A DNA stretch of 64,000 nucleotides from Curvibacter lanceolatus ATCC 14669 (lineage in GTDB: Bacteria; Pseudomonadota; Gammaproteobacteria; Burkholderiales; Burkholderiaceae_C), in contig NZ_KB906265.1 in assembly GCF_000381265.1 (NCBI RefSeq), positions 112,229 through 176,228 of the forward strand. The letters are read 5' to 3'. A model generated the notes under the pieces. That model was given only the letters and a program-made list of their open reading frames with translations. It had not been told where the DNA came from and searched no databases. Made by a program: the position numbers and the translations under genes. Below are positions 36,761 through 47,442 of the stretch, in pieces (the first letter of the stretch is position 1; each line of letters starts with the position of its first letter).

Positions 36761-36781
36761 AACCTGTTCGCTGCGCGGGTC

Positions 36782-38512
36782 TCAGCGAACCTTGCCGTCC
36801 TTCCAGGCCTGCAGCAGCTTGTCGTAGTTGATGGTCTCGCCCTTGGGCTTTTCGTTGGCCAGCTTGGCCCACGGTGCACCCTTGTCGCTCAGCCACTTGG
36901 ACGGATCGCTCTTCGGGTTCAGCTTGGGCGCGCAGTGGCTCATGCCCGCACGCTCCAGACGACCCATCACCTGGTCCATCTCGTCAGCCAGCGTGTCCAT
37001 GGCGCCTTGCGGGGTCTTTTCACCCGTCACGGCCTGGGCCACGTTCTTCCACCACAGCTGAGCCAGCTTCGGGTAGTCGGGCACGTTGGTACCGGTGGGG
37101 GTCCAGGCCACACGGGCCGGGCTGCGGTAGAACTCGATCAGACCACCGTACTTGGCGGCGTTCTTGGTGAAGTACTCATGACGGATGTCGCTGTCGCGGA
37201 TGAAGGTCAGGCCCACCACCGACTTCTTGGCCGACACGGTCTTCGAGGTCACGAACTGAGCGTACAACCAGGCAGCGGCCGTCTTGTTGGCGTCATGGCC
37301 CTTGAAGAAGGTCCACGAGCCCACGTCCTGGTAGCCGTTCTGCATGCCTTGCTTCCAGTACGGGCCGTTCGGGCCAGGGGCCATGCGCCACTTCGGCGTG
37401 CCGTCGGCGTTCACCACCGGCAGGCCGGCCTTGGTCATGTCGGCGGTGAAGGCGGTGTACCAGAAGATCTGCTGCGCGATCTGGCCCTGAGCCGGCACCG
37501 GGCCGGCTTCACCGAAGGTCATGCCCATGGCTTCCTTGGGCGCGTACTTCTTCATCCAGTCGACGTACTTGGTCAGTGCGTACACGGCAGCGGGCGAGTT
37601 GGTGGCCCCCCCGCGAGAGACCGAGGCGCCCACCGGCGTGCACTTGTCATCCGCCACACGAATGCCCCACTCGTCCACCGGCATGCCGTTCGGGATGCCC
37701 TTGTCGGCCGTACCAGCCATGGACAGCCAGGCATCGGTGAAGCGCCAGCCCAGCGACGGGTCCTTCTTGCCGTAGTCCATGTGGCCATAGATCGGCTTGC
37801 CGTCGATGGTCTTCACGTCGTTGGTGAAGAACTCGGCGATGTCTTCGTAGGCGCTCCAGTTCTGCGGCACGCCCAGGTCGTAGCCATACTTGGCCTTGAA
37901 CTTGTCCTGCAGATCCTTGCGGGCGAACAGGTCGGCACGGAACCAGTACAGATTGGCAAACTGCTGGTCGGGCAACTGGTACAGCTTGCCGTCCGGTGCA
38001 GTGGTGAAGCTGGTGCCGATGAAATCCTTCAGATCCAGGTCGGGGTTGGTGTATTCCTTGCCGTCGCCCGACATGTAGTCGGTCAGCGACATGATCTTGC
38101 CGTAGCGGTAGTGCGTGCCGATCAGGTCCGAATCGCTGATCCAGCCGTCATAGATCGACTTGCCCGATTGCATCGAGGTCTGCAGCTTCTCGACCACGTC
38201 ACCTTCCTGGATCAGGTCGTGCTTGACCTTGATGCCGGTGATCTCTTCAAAGGCCTTGGCCAAGGTCTTGGATTCGTACTCGTGGGTGGTGATGGTTTCG
38301 GACACCACCGAGATCTCCTTGACGCCCTTGGCCTGCAGCTTTTTGGCCGCATCCATGAACCACTTCATTTCGGCCAGCTGCTTGTCCTTGGACAGCGACG
38401 AAGGCTGGAACTCGGTGTCGACCCATTTCTTGGCTTCGGCTTCACCAGCCTGGGCATATTGGCCAGCCACCAACGCGGCAGCGATGGCCAGCGCTGTGTA
38501 ACGCAGTTTCAT
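36782..38512 (-). CDS. glpV: glycerol ABC transporter substrate-binding protein
   Basis: The 576-residue protein has a Sec signal peptide (MKLRYTALAIAAALVAGQYA, cleaved after AQA) and a large type II extracellular solute-binding fold. IKVKHDLIQEGDVVEKLQ, YQLPDQQFANLYWFRADLF and AWLYAQFVTSKTVS are family blocks. Length and surroundings match GlpV of the glycerol importer described in Rhizobium leguminosarum. The call leans on the full glpSTPQU context plus glpD and glpK. A 98-bp gap with a stem (TCCCCGG/CCGGGGA, 38535-38570) precedes it. Confidence 0.9.
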   Translation of the reverse strand: MKLRYTALAIAAALVAGQYAQAGEAEAKKWVDTEFQPSSLSKDKQLAEMKWFMDAAKKLQAKGVKEISVVSETITTHEYESKTLAKAFEEITGIKVKHDLIQEGDVVEKLQTSMQSGKSIYDGWISDSDLIGTHYRYGKIMSLTDYMSGDGKEYTNPDLDLKDFIGTSFTTAPDGKLYQLPDQQFANLYWFRADLFARKDLQDKFKAKYGYDLGVPQNWSAYEDIAEFFTNDVKTIDGKPIYGHMDYGKKDPSLGWRFTDAWLSMAGTADKGIPNGMPVDEWGIRVADDKCTPVGASVSRGGATNSPAAVYALTKYVDWMKKYAPKEAMGMTFGEAGPVPAQGQIAQQIFWYTAFTADMTKAGLPVVNADGTPKWRMAPGPNGPYWKQGMQNGYQDVGSWTFFKGHDANKTAAAWLYAQFVTSKTVSAKKSVVGLTFIRDSDIRHEYFTKNAAKYGGLIEFYRSPARVAWTPTGTNVPDYPKLAQLWWKNVAQAVTGEKTPQGAMDTLADEMDQVMGRLERAGMSHCAPKLNPKSDPSKWLSDKGAPWAKLANEKPKGETINYDKLLQAWKDGKVR

Positions 38513-38610
38513 GAGATGTCTCCTCAAGTACAAATCCCCGGCTTTTTGAAAAGGTGTCCGGCCCCGGGGAAAGGTCGAGCCGAATGCCTGTGATGAATCA
38601 CGTTGAAAAC

Positions 38611-38919
38611 TCAGCCCTTGCGCATGACCAGGGCCAGCACGGCCATGGACAGCACGAAGCTGATCCACACCGAAGGCTCTGCCTCCAGGTGCAACCACCC
38701 CTGCAGCTTTTCACTCAGGCCGACAAAGGCCAGGTTCACATAGGCGGCCGACAGCAGCCCGATGAACAGGCGATCCCCCCGCGTGGTGCGCAGCGGCAAA
38801 AAGCCCTTGCGCTCCACCGTGGGAGAACGGATTTCCCACACCGTCATGCCGATCAGCATGAGCACGATGCAACTGAAGAACACGGCGACCGGCAAGGTCC
38901 AGGCCATCCACTCAAACAT
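38611..38919 (-). CDS. glpU: DUF2160 small membrane subunit of glycerol ABC transporter
   Basis: The 102-residue protein has three or four hydrophobic helices (WTLPVAVFFSCIVLMLIGM, FIGLLSAAYVNLAFVGL, SVWISFVLSMAVLALVM) and the motif WEIRSPTVERKGFLPLRTTR of DUF2160. This family is confined to glycerol-type ABC operons, where it is called GlpU; its job is unknown. The ATG at 38919 is preceded by AGGAG at a proper distance, whereas the ATG at 38925 touches it. It follows glpQ by 10 bp. Confidence 0.9.
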   Translation of the reverse strand: MFEWMAWTLPVAVFFSCIVLMLIGMTVWEIRSPTVERKGFLPLRTTRGDRLFIGLLSAAYVNLAFVGLSEKLQGWLHLEAEPSVWISFVLSMAVLALVMRKG

Positions 38920-38929
38920 GCCCATCTCC

Positions 38930-39742
38930 TCAGACTCGACCCATCGCGAAACCCTTCGCGATGTAGTGACGAACAAACCAGATCACGATGGCACCCGGCA
39001 CGATGGTCAGCACACCGGCCGCTGCCAGGGTGGCCCAGTCCATGCCCGAGGCCGACACCGTGCGCGTCATGGTGGCCACGATGGGCTTGGCGTTCACGCT
39101 GGTCAGCGTGCGCGCCAGCAGCAGCTCCACCCAGCTGAACATGAAGCAGAAGAAGGCTGCCACCCCCACCCCGGCCTTGATCAGCGGCAGGAAGATGGTC
39201 AGGAAGAAGCGCGGGAAGCCATAGCCGTCGATGTAGGCGGTCTCGTCGATCTCGCGCGGGATGCCGCCCATGAAGCCCTCCAGGATCCACACCGCCAGCG
39301 GCACGTTGAACAGCAGGTGGGCCAAAGCCACGGCGATGTGCGTGTCCATCAAGCCCACGGTGGTGTAGAGCTGGAAGAAAGGCAGCAAAAACACCGCGGG
39401 CGGGGTCATGCGGTTGGTCAGCAACCAGAAGAACACATGCTTGTCACCCAGAAAGCGGTAGCGCGAGAACGCGTACGCCGCCGGCAGGGCCACCGCCACC
39501 GAGATCACGGTGTTGATGGCCACATAGATCATCGAGTTGATGTAGCCCGAGTACCAGGACGGGTCGGTGAAGATCAGCCCATAGTTGGCCCAGGTGAAAT
39601 GCACTGGGAAGAACGAAAAGCTCGACAGGATCTCCTCGTTCGTCTTGAAGCTCATGTTGATCATCCAGTAGATGGGCAACAGGGCAAACACGATGTACGC
39701 CAGCAGGAACAGCGAGCGCTTGTGAAAGCGGTTCTCATGCAT
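38930..39742 (-). CDS. glpQ: glycerol ABC transporter permease (GlpQ-type)
   Basis: The 270-residue protein has six transmembrane segments and the permease EAA loop, GGIPREIDETAYIDGYGFPR, near residue 180. It is of the MalG-like class. The gene overlaps the GlpP-type permease gene by 8 bp. Note that this name means the permease and not glycerophosphodiester phosphodiesterase. Confidence 0.92.
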   Translation of the reverse strand: MHENRFHKRSLFLLAYIVFALLPIYWMINMSFKTNEEILSSFSFFPVHFTWANYGLIFTDPSWYSGYINSMIYVAINTVISVAVALPAAYAFSRYRFLGDKHVFFWLLTNRMTPPAVFLLPFFQLYTTVGLMDTHIAVALAHLLFNVPLAVWILEGFMGGIPREIDETAYIDGYGFPRFFLTIFLPLIKAGVGVAAFFCFMFSWVELLLARTLTSVNAKPIVATMTRTVSASGMDWATLAAAGVLTIVPGAIVIWFVRHYIAKGFAMGRV

Positions 39743-40631
39743 GACCGGTCTCCTCCGGGTTCTGCGTGCCCACGCTTTGCATCCAGTTGTAGAGGATGAA
39801 GCAGAGCAACAAGATGATCAGGAAATAAATCAGCGAGAAAGCCGCCGCCGGGCCCAGGTCGAACTGGCCCACTGCCTTCTGCGTCAGGTACTGGCTCAGG
39901 AAGGTCGTGGCATTGCCAGGGCCGCCCCCGGTCAGCACAAAGGGCTCGGTGTAGATCATGAAACTGTCCATGAAGCGCAGCAGCACCGCGATCATCAGCA
40001 CGCCGCGCATCTTGGGCAGCTGGATGTAGCGAAACACCGCCAGCTTGCTGGCCCCATCGATGCGGGCCGCCTGGTAGTAGGCATCCGGGATGCTGCGCAG
40101 CCCGGCATAGCCCAGCAAGGCCACCAGCGGTGTCCAGTGCCACACATCCATCACCAACACGGTGATCCAGGCATGCGTCGCATTGCCGGTGTAGCTGTAC
40201 TCGATGCCCATCTGCTGCAGCGTGTGCCCCAGCAGGCCGATGTCGTCACGGCAGTAGATCTGCCAGATGGTGCCCACCACGTTCCAGGGGATCAGCAGCG
40301 ACAGCGCCACCGCCACCAGCACGGCCGATGACTTCCAGCCCTGGGCCGGCATCGACAGCGCCAGCAGCACGCCCAGAGGCAGCTCGACCAGCAGCACCGA
40401 CAGCGAGAAGATCAGCTGGCGCAGCAAGGCCCCGTGCAGCTCTTCGTCGCGCATCACGGCAGCAAACCATTCAGTGCCCACGAAGACGCGGCGCTCGGGC
40501 GAGATGATGTCCTGCACCGAGTAGTTCACCACCGTCATCAGCGGCACGATGGCCGAAAACGCCACGCACAGGATGACGGGCAGGATCAGGAACCAGGCCT
40601 TCTGGTTCACGGGTTTGTTCACGGCACTCAT
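39735..40631 (-). CDS. glpP: glycerol ABC transporter permease (GlpP-type)
   Basis: The 298-residue protein has six transmembrane segments and an EAA loop (GLRSIPDAYYQAARIDGASK, near residue 195). It resembles MalF/UgpA-like permeases. The large periplasmic segment at residues 35-75 is typical. It overlaps glpT upstream by 4 bp (ATGA) and glpQ downstream by 8 bp. Confidence 0.92.
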   Translation of the reverse strand: MSAVNKPVNQKAWFLILPVILCVAFSAIVPLMTVVNYSVQDIISPERRVFVGTEWFAAVMRDEELHGALLRQLIFSLSVLLVELPLGVLLALSMPAQGWKSSAVLVAVALSLLIPWNVVGTIWQIYCRDDIGLLGHTLQQMGIEYSYTGNATHAWITVLVMDVWHWTPLVALLGYAGLRSIPDAYYQAARIDGASKLAVFRYIQLPKMRGVLMIAVLLRFMDSFMIYTEPFVLTGGGPGNATTFLSQYLTQKAVGQFDLGPAAAFSLIYFLIILLLCFILYNWMQSVGTQNPEETGHA

Positions 40632-41704
40632 GACACCAGTTCCTCATTCACATAAAAGCAGGTGTGCTGCCCCAGCAATTGCAGCCAGACCTCGTCGCCT
40701 GCCGCCAGCTTCAACCACTCCACCCCCAGCCGGGCCTTGAGCACCGTGCCTTGCACCTCGGCGCTCAGCATCAGGTGGGTGCCCACGTCCTGCACCTGGC
40801 GCACCCGTGCCGGCACTGCGCCCGGCGCGCCGGGGCTGGCCAGGTCCAGGTATTCCGGGCGGATGCCCAGCTTCAGCGCGCCATCCGGCAAGGCCTTGCC
40901 CACCGGCAGCGGCAGGTGCCGGCCCGCCAGCTCCAACTTGTCGCCAGCCACCTCGGCGGCCAGGAAGTTCATGCCGGGCGAACCGATGAAATGCCCCACA
41001 AACGTGTGCTGAGGGCGCTCGAACAAGGCATCTGCCGGGCCCACCTGCACAGCGCGGCCACGGGTCATCACCACCACCTGGTCGGCAAAAGTCAGGGCCT
41101 CGACCTGGTCGTGCGTCACGTAGATCAGGGTCAGCTTGAGTTCGTGGTGGATCTGCTTGAGCTTGCGGCGCAGCTGCCATTTCAGGTGCGGATCGATCAC
41201 CGTCAGCGGCTCATCGAACAGCACGGCCGACACGTCGGGCCGCACCAGGCCGCGGCCCAGGGAGATCTTCTGCTTGGCGTCGGCGGCCAGGCCGGCGGCG
41301 CGCTGGTTGAGCTGGCCGCTCATGTCCAGCATCTCGGCAATCTCACCCACGCGCTTCTTGATCTGCGCCTCGGGCACCTTGCGGTTGCGCAGCGGGAAGG
41401 CCAGGTTCTCGGCCACCGTCATGGTGTCGTAAATCACCGGAAACTGGAACACCTGCGCAATATTGCGTTGCTGCGGGCTCAGGCGGGTCACGTCCTGGCC
41501 GTCGAACAACACCTTGCCATGCGAGGGCACCAGCAGCCCCGACATGATGTTGAGCATGGTGGTCTTGCCACAGCCCGACGGCCCCAGCAGCGCATAGGCG
41601 CCGCCGTCGTCAAAAGTCATCTTGAGAGGCAGCAGCGCGTAATCGCTGTCCTGCTGCGGGTTGGCGCGGTAGGCGTGCGCCAGATCGAGTTCGATGCGGG
41701 CCAT
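40628..41704 (-). CDS. glpT: glycerol ABC transporter ATP-binding protein (GlpT-type)
   Basis: The 358-residue ATPase has Walker A GPSGCGKTT (41-49), Q-loop VFQFPVIYD, Walker B VLFDEP (161-166) and an intact H-loop, THDQVEAL with His198. The ABC signature is degenerate: where LSGGQ is expected (about residue 139) it reads GLAADAKQKISLGRG. A C-terminal MalK-like TOBE domain follows (residues 240-358). It is paired with the 42783 ATPase, which has the opposite defects. GGAGG precedes the ATG and the gap to glpS is 2 bp. It is unrelated to the GlpT antiporter of E. coli. Confidence 0.92.
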   Translation of the reverse strand: MARIELDLAHAYRANPQQDSDYALLPLKMTFDDGGAYALLGPSGCGKTTMLNIMSGLLVPSHGKVLFDGQDVTRLSPQQRNIAQVFQFPVIYDTMTVAENLAFPLRNRKVPEAQIKKRVGEIAEMLDMSGQLNQRAAGLAADAKQKISLGRGLVRPDVSAVLFDEPLTVIDPHLKWQLRRKLKQIHHELKLTLIYVTHDQVEALTFADQVVVMTRGRAVQVGPADALFERPQHTFVGHFIGSPGMNFLAAEVAGDKLELAGRHLPLPVGKALPDGALKLGIRPEYLDLASPGAPGAVPARVRQVQDVGTHLMLSAEVQGTVLKARLGVEWLKLAAGDEVWLQLLGQHTCFYVNEELVS

Positions 41705-41706
41705 GC

Positions 41707-42783
41707 TCAGTGTCCTCCTGCGCGTTCGGGGGCCAAGGCCAGCTGGCCGCTGCCGTCAAAGACATAGGCCTGTGCGGGGCTCACGTACAAGGTGATCGGG
41801 GCACCCAGCTCGAAGTAATGCACCCCCGTCAACTGGGCCACCAGCTCACCCACCAGCGTGTGCACGTGCACATAGGTGTCCGAGCCTGAGATTTCGGCCA
41901 ACTCCACCGTGCCCGGCAGACTCACATCGCCCGGGCGGCCATGCACGCGCAGTGCGCTGGCGCGCAAGCCCACCGTCATCTGGGCGGCACCGGCCGATGC
42001 CGGCAGGGCCAGGGTCAATTCCGGGCCGCCGCGCAGGCGCACGCCGCCCTCGCAGGCATCGGCCTGCAGCAGGTTCATCGGCGGATCGCTGAAGGCCCGC
42101 GCCACCCGCAGCGAGCGCGGGCGGTGAAACACCTCGGCCGTGGGGCCGTACTGCAGCAACTCCCCCTCGTCCAGCACCGCGGTGTAGCCCCCCAGCAGCA
42201 GGGCCTCGCCCGGCTCGGTGGTGGCATACACCACGGTCGAGTCGCCGCTGGCAAACAGCGAGGTCAGCTCTTCGCGCAGCTCCTCGCGCAACTTGTAGTC
42301 CAGGTTCACCAGGGGTTCATCCAACAGCATCAGCGGGGCCTGCTTGGCCAGTGCGCGGGCCAGGGCCACACGCTGCTGCTGCCCGCCCGACAACTCGGCC
42401 GGCAGGCGCTCCAGGAACATCTCGATGTGCAGCTTGGCCGCCAGGTCACGCACCCGCTGGTCAACGTTGGGCGCCTTGCGCAGCAACAGGGGTGACGCGA
42501 TGTTGCGCGCCACCGTCATCGACGGGTAGTTGATGAACTGCTGGTACACCATGGACACGTCGCGTTCGCGCACCGGCATGCCGGTCACGTCCTTGCCATC
42601 GACCAGCACCCTGCCCTGGCTCGGTGTGTCCAGGCCCGCCATGATGCGCATCAGGCTGGTCTTGCCGGCCTGGGTCGCCCCCAGCAGCACCGTCACAGCG
42701 CCGCTTCGCAAGGCCAGATTCATGGGGTGGAGCCAAGTCTCCGCCCCCATTTTCTTGCCAATGCCTTCCAATTCAAGCTGCAT
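41707..42783 (-). CDS. glpS: glycerol ABC transporter ATP-binding protein (GlpS-type)
   Basis: The 358-residue ATPase has an atypical but complete Walker A, GATQAGKTS (35-43), a canonical signature LSGGQQQRVALARAL (from 131) and Walker B LMLLDEP. The H-loop histidine is missing: YATTEPGEAL has Thr189 where YVTHDxxEAL is usual. A TOBE domain forms the C-terminus. The ATG at 42783 is first in the operon, with GGAAAGG upstream. With GlpT it should form a heterodimer with one canonical and one degenerate ATP site. The promoter region is shared with divergent glpR. Confidence 0.92.
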   Translation of the reverse strand: MQLELEGIGKKMGAETWLHPMNLALRSGAVTVLLGATQAGKTSLMRIMAGLDTPSQGRVLVDGKDVTGMPVRERDVSMVYQQFINYPSMTVARNIASPLLLRKAPNVDQRVRDLAAKLHIEMFLERLPAELSGGQQQRVALARALAKQAPLMLLDEPLVNLDYKLREELREELTSLFASGDSTVVYATTEPGEALLLGGYTAVLDEGELLQYGPTAEVFHRPRSLRVARAFSDPPMNLLQADACEGGVRLRGGPELTLALPASAGAAQMTVGLRASALRVHGRPGDVSLPGTVELAEISGSDTYVHVHTLVGELVAQLTGVHYFELGAPITLYVSPAQAYVFDGSGQLALAPERAGGH

Positions 42784-42846
42784 CACGCAACCTTTCCACT
42801 TGTTTGTCTCGGGTCCCGCTACCAGTTGTTGCGCGCTGGCAGGGGC

Positions 42847-42889
42847 TTCGAATGTTCGCAACTTTTCGATTATTGTTCCTTTTTTTTCG
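42847..42889. promoter_or_regulatory. TTCG repeats in the glpS-glpR divergent control region
   Basis: The 188-bp gap is unusually T-rich. TTCG occurs at 42847, 42855, 42865 and 42886, spaced 8, 10 and 21 bp, so three are nearly on one helical face. DeoR-family GlpR proteins are known to bind TTCG-containing inverted or direct repeats (E. coli sites contain GTTCG/CGAAC). These are candidate GlpR operators controlling both operons. Confidence 0.5.
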
Positions 42890-42971
42890 TTTTTGATTCT
42901 GGTTTTCCCCTAACGCGTTCCTTTTTTTTCCCTTTAAAGTCGCTGGCTCGAACACTGGCAGACTGCGCACC

Positions 42972-43739
42972 GTGAACTTCAACCCCAGACAACTCAAACT
43001 CATTGAAGTGGTCCGCGAGCGCGGCTCGGCCACGGTGGAAGAACTGGCCGAGCAACTGTCGGTCACCCTGCAGACCGTGCGGCGCGACGTGCAGAAAGTG
43101 GCCGAGAGTGGCGCCCTGCGGCGCTTCCATGGCGGCGTGCGCGTGCCCAGCTCCACCACCGAGAACATCGCCCACCCGCAACGCCAGGGCCTGCATGCCG
43201 AGGGCAAGGCCCGCATCGCCCGCGCCGTGGCCCAGCAGGTGCCCGACGACTGCTCGCTGATCCTCAACATCGGCACCACCACCGAGGCCATTGCCGAAGC
43301 CCTGCTGCAGCACCAGGGCCTGCGCGTGATCACCAACAACCTCAATGTGGCCACCATCCTGTGCCGCAACCCCAGCTTCGAGGTGATCGTGGCCGGCGGT
43401 GTGGTGCGCCCGCGCGACCGCGGCATCGTGGGCGAGGCGGCGGTCGACTTCATCCGCCAATTCAAGGTCGACCTGGCCATCATCGGGATCTCCGGCATCG
43501 AGTCCGACGGATCATTGCGTGACTACGATTACAGGGAGGTGAAAGTCGCCCAGACCATCATCGAACACGCACGCGAAGTCTGGCTGGCGGCCGACGCCAG
43601 CAAGTTCAACCGCCCCGCCATGGTCGAGGCCGCCACCCTGTCGCAAATCGACCGCCTGTTCACCGACGCCCCGCCCCCGGCGCCCTTTCCCCAATTGCTG
43701 GAAGACGCCGGCGTGCGCCTCGACGTCTGCCTGACCTGA
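42972..43739 (+). CDS. glpR: DeoR/GlpR family transcriptional repressor
   Basis: The 255-residue protein has the DeoR HTH (residues 5-55; [20 protein letters not shown], then [20 protein letters not shown]). The sugar-phosphate-binding isomerase-like domain contains [20 protein letters not shown] and [20 protein letters not shown]. It probably represses the glp genes until glycerol 3-phosphate accumulates. The start is GTG at 42972. It lies directly before glpK and divergent from glpS. Confidence 0.93.
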   Translation: MNFNPRQLKLIEVVRERGSATVEELAEQLSVTLQTVRRDVQKVAESGALRRFHGGVRVPSSTTENIAHPQRQGLHAEGKARIARAVAQQVPDDCSLILNIGTTTEAIAEALLQHQGLRVITNNLNVATILCRNPSFEVIVAGGVVRPRDRGIVGEAAVDFIRQFKVDLAIIGISGIESDGSLRDYDYREVKVAQTIIEHAREVWLAADASKFNRPAMVEAATLSQIDRLFTDAPPPAPFPQLLEDAGVRLDVCLT

Positions 43740-43774
43740 CACCCCCGCCCGACCGGATCTCCAGGACCCCTGAC

Positions 43775-45268
<1,494 letters not shown>

Positions 45269-45330
45269 AAAGCGCTGCGGCCACCCTGACCGCGGGCAGA
45301 GCGTTTGAAAAAACGCCTAGACTTCTGCCC

Positions 45331-46527
45331 GTGAAAATCCCCAGCAACACCTCCCTCCCAGGTGCCCAGGTCTTGTCCCGGCGCCAGTGGCTGAAATGGG
45401 GCGCTGCCCCTCTCCTGGCCAGCGCCCTGCCCGGCTGCACCCCCTTGGGCCTGCGCCCTGGCAACGCCGGCCTGCGCCCTCAGTTGCGCCTGCTGGGCGA
45501 AGAGCGCCTGCCCTACCACCTCCAATTTCAAGACACCATGGTGGGTGGCCTGTCCGGCCTCGACCACGACCCGGCCAGCGGCCGTTGGTTTGCCCTGAGC
45601 GACGACCGCTCCGACCGCAACCCGGCGCGTTTCTACACCCTGGCCATGAAGGTGTCTGAAGCCGGCATCACCGGCCTGTCCGTCCAGAGCGTGACCCTGC
45701 TGCGCGACGCCCAGGGCCAGCCCTACCCCAATCGCAAGCAGGCCGACGCCAGCCGGCCCGACATCCCCGATCCCGAGTCGATCCGCTTCCGCCCTGAAAC
45801 CGGCACCCTGCTCTGGACCAGCGAGGGCGATGTGAACCGCGGCCTGCCCCCCGCACTGCGCGAAATGTCGCTGGACGGGCGCCTGCTGCGCGAGTTCACC
45901 CTGCCCGAGGTGCTGAAGCTGGGTGCCGACGACGCCCATGGCCCGCGCAACAACCTCACGTTTGAAGGCCTGGCCCTGAGCCCCAGCGGCCGCCACGCCT
46001 GGGTCTCGATGGAAGCCCCGCTGGCCCAGGACGGCCCGCTGCCCACCGCCGGCCAGCGCGGCGGACCTTGCCGCCTGACCCGCTTTGACCTGAGCACCGG
46101 ACAGGCCGACCGGCAGATCGCCTACCAGCCCGATGCCGTGCCCCGCAGCCCGCTGCCGCCGGGCACGCCGGCCGACAATGGCATCAGCGAGATCCTGATG
46201 ATCGACGAGCACCACCTGCTGCTGCTTGAGCGCGCTTACATGACCGGTGTGGGGGTGTCGCTGGCGCTCTACCGCATCGACACCCGCCAGGCCCCCGACA
46301 CCCTGCACCAGCCCACCCTGGCGGCGGGCACCCCGGTGGCGGCCAAGACCCTGGTGGCCGACTTTGCCAGTTTGGGGATCAGCCGCCTGGACAACAGCGA
46401 ATGCCTGTGCTGGGGGCCCACCCTGAGCAACGGGCGGCGCAGCCTGGTGGTGCTGAGCGACGACAATTTCAGCCCGATCCAGATCACCCAATTCCTAGCT
46501 TTCGAATACCAGGACGCATCCCAATGA
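45331..46527 (+). CDS. exported esterase-like/phytase-like protein
   Basis: The 398-residue product starts at GTG, with no better start and no clear ribosome site. It has a twin-arginine-like leader (SRRQWLKWGAAPLLASALPG) with a possible lipobox ending at Cys near residue 30. The body matches the 'esterase-like activity of phytase' beta-propeller family: GGLSGLDHDPASGRWFALSD, PDPESIRFRPETGTLLWTSE, NNLTFEGLALSPSGRHAW and LDNSECLCWGP. Enzymatic activity is poorly established in this family. Its stop overlaps the proC start in an ATGA, so the two are probably co-translated. Confidence 0.8.
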   Translation: MKIPSNTSLPGAQVLSRRQWLKWGAAPLLASALPGCTPLGLRPGNAGLRPQLRLLGEERLPYHLQFQDTMVGGLSGLDHDPASGRWFALSDDRSDRNPARFYTLAMKVSEAGITGLSVQSVTLLRDAQGQPYPNRKQADASRPDIPDPESIRFRPETGTLLWTSEGDVNRGLPPALREMSLDGRLLREFTLPEVLKLGADDAHGPRNNLTFEGLALSPSGRHAWVSMEAPLAQDGPLPTAGQRGGPCRLTRFDLSTGQADRQIAYQPDAVPRSPLPPGTPADNGISEILMIDEHHLLLLERAYMTGVGVSLALYRIDTRQAPDTLHQPTLAAGTPVAAKTLVADFASLGISRLDNSECLCWGPTLSNGRRSLVVLSDDNFSPIQITQFLAFEYQDASQ

Positions 46528-47339
46528 CCTCAAAAATCGCATTCATCGGCGGCGGCAACATGGCCAGCGCCATCATCGGCGGCCTGCTCAAACAGGGGCG
46601 CCAGGCCTCCGACATCCTGGTGGTCGAGCCCTTTGCCGAAGCCCGCGAGCGCCTGGCCCGTGATTTCGGCATCCAGGCCTTGGAGGCGGCCGATGCCCGC
46701 CTGGCCAGCGCCGCCCTGGTGGTCTGGGCCGTCAAGCCGCAGACCTTCCGCGAGGCCGCCACGGCGGTGCAGGCCCATACCGCCCAGGCCCTGCACCTGA
46801 GCGTGGCCGCCGGCATCCGCAGCGACAGCATTGCCCAATGGACCGGCACCGAGCGTGTGGTGCGCTGCATGCCCAACACGCCCGCCCTGGTGGGCAAGGG
46901 CATGACCGGTCTGTTCGCCCGCGCCGCCGTGACCGCGGCCGACCGCGGCCTGGTCGAACAGGTGATCCAGACCACCGGCGACTCGCTGTGGGTGAGCGAA
47001 GAAAGCCACCTCGACGCCGTCACCGCCCTCTCGGGCTCGGGCCCGGCCTATGTGTTCTATTTCATCGAGGCCATGGCCGCCGCAGGTGCCCAGATGGGGC
47101 TGAGCGAAGCCCAGGCCCTGAAGCTGTCGATCGGCACCTTTGTGGGGGCAGCCGAGCTGGCCCGGGCCTCCACCGAGCCGCCCGAGGTGCTGCGCCAGCG
47201 CGTCACCTCCAAGGGGGGCACCACCTACGCCGCCCTGTGCTCCCTGGAAGAAAACCAGGTCAAGGCCCATTTCATGCAAGCCATGGAAAAGGCCCGCGCC
47301 CGCGCCCAGGAACTGGGCGATGAATTCGGCGCGGCCTGA
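46524..47339 (+). CDS. proC: pyrroline-5-carboxylate reductase
   Basis: The 271-residue protein has the N-terminal NAD(P) motif KIAFIGGGNMASAIIGGLL. The ProC signature lies in the C-terminal half: TALSGSGPAYVFYFIEAMAA, then QRVTSKGGTTYAALCSLEEN. It converts pyrroline-5-carboxylate to proline. The ATG at 46524 overlaps the upstream stop by 4 bp. Confidence 0.96.
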   Translation: MTSKIAFIGGGNMASAIIGGLLKQGRQASDILVVEPFAEARERLARDFGIQALEAADARLASAALVVWAVKPQTFREAATAVQAHTAQALHLSVAAGIRSDSIAQWTGTERVVRCMPNTPALVGKGMTGLFARAAVTAADRGLVEQVIQTTGDSLWVSEESHLDAVTALSGSGPAYVFYFIEAMAAAGAQMGLSEAQALKLSIGTFVGAAELARASTEPPEVLRQRVTSKGGTTYAALCSLEENQVKAHFMQAMEKARARAQELGDEFGAA

Positions 47340-47442
47340 ACCCGGCAACCGCCCAACTTCAGCGAAAATACGCCCGTCAAGGCGCCAGCAGCCATTCGGC
47401 ACGGTGCCGTGGCGGCCAACCCTCAACCAACCAAGACACAAC

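Noticed and set aside
45301..45316. GCGTTT-GAAA-AAACGC stem after glpK as terminator
   Set aside because: No T-run follows on the plus strand and the stem is A/T-closed and short.
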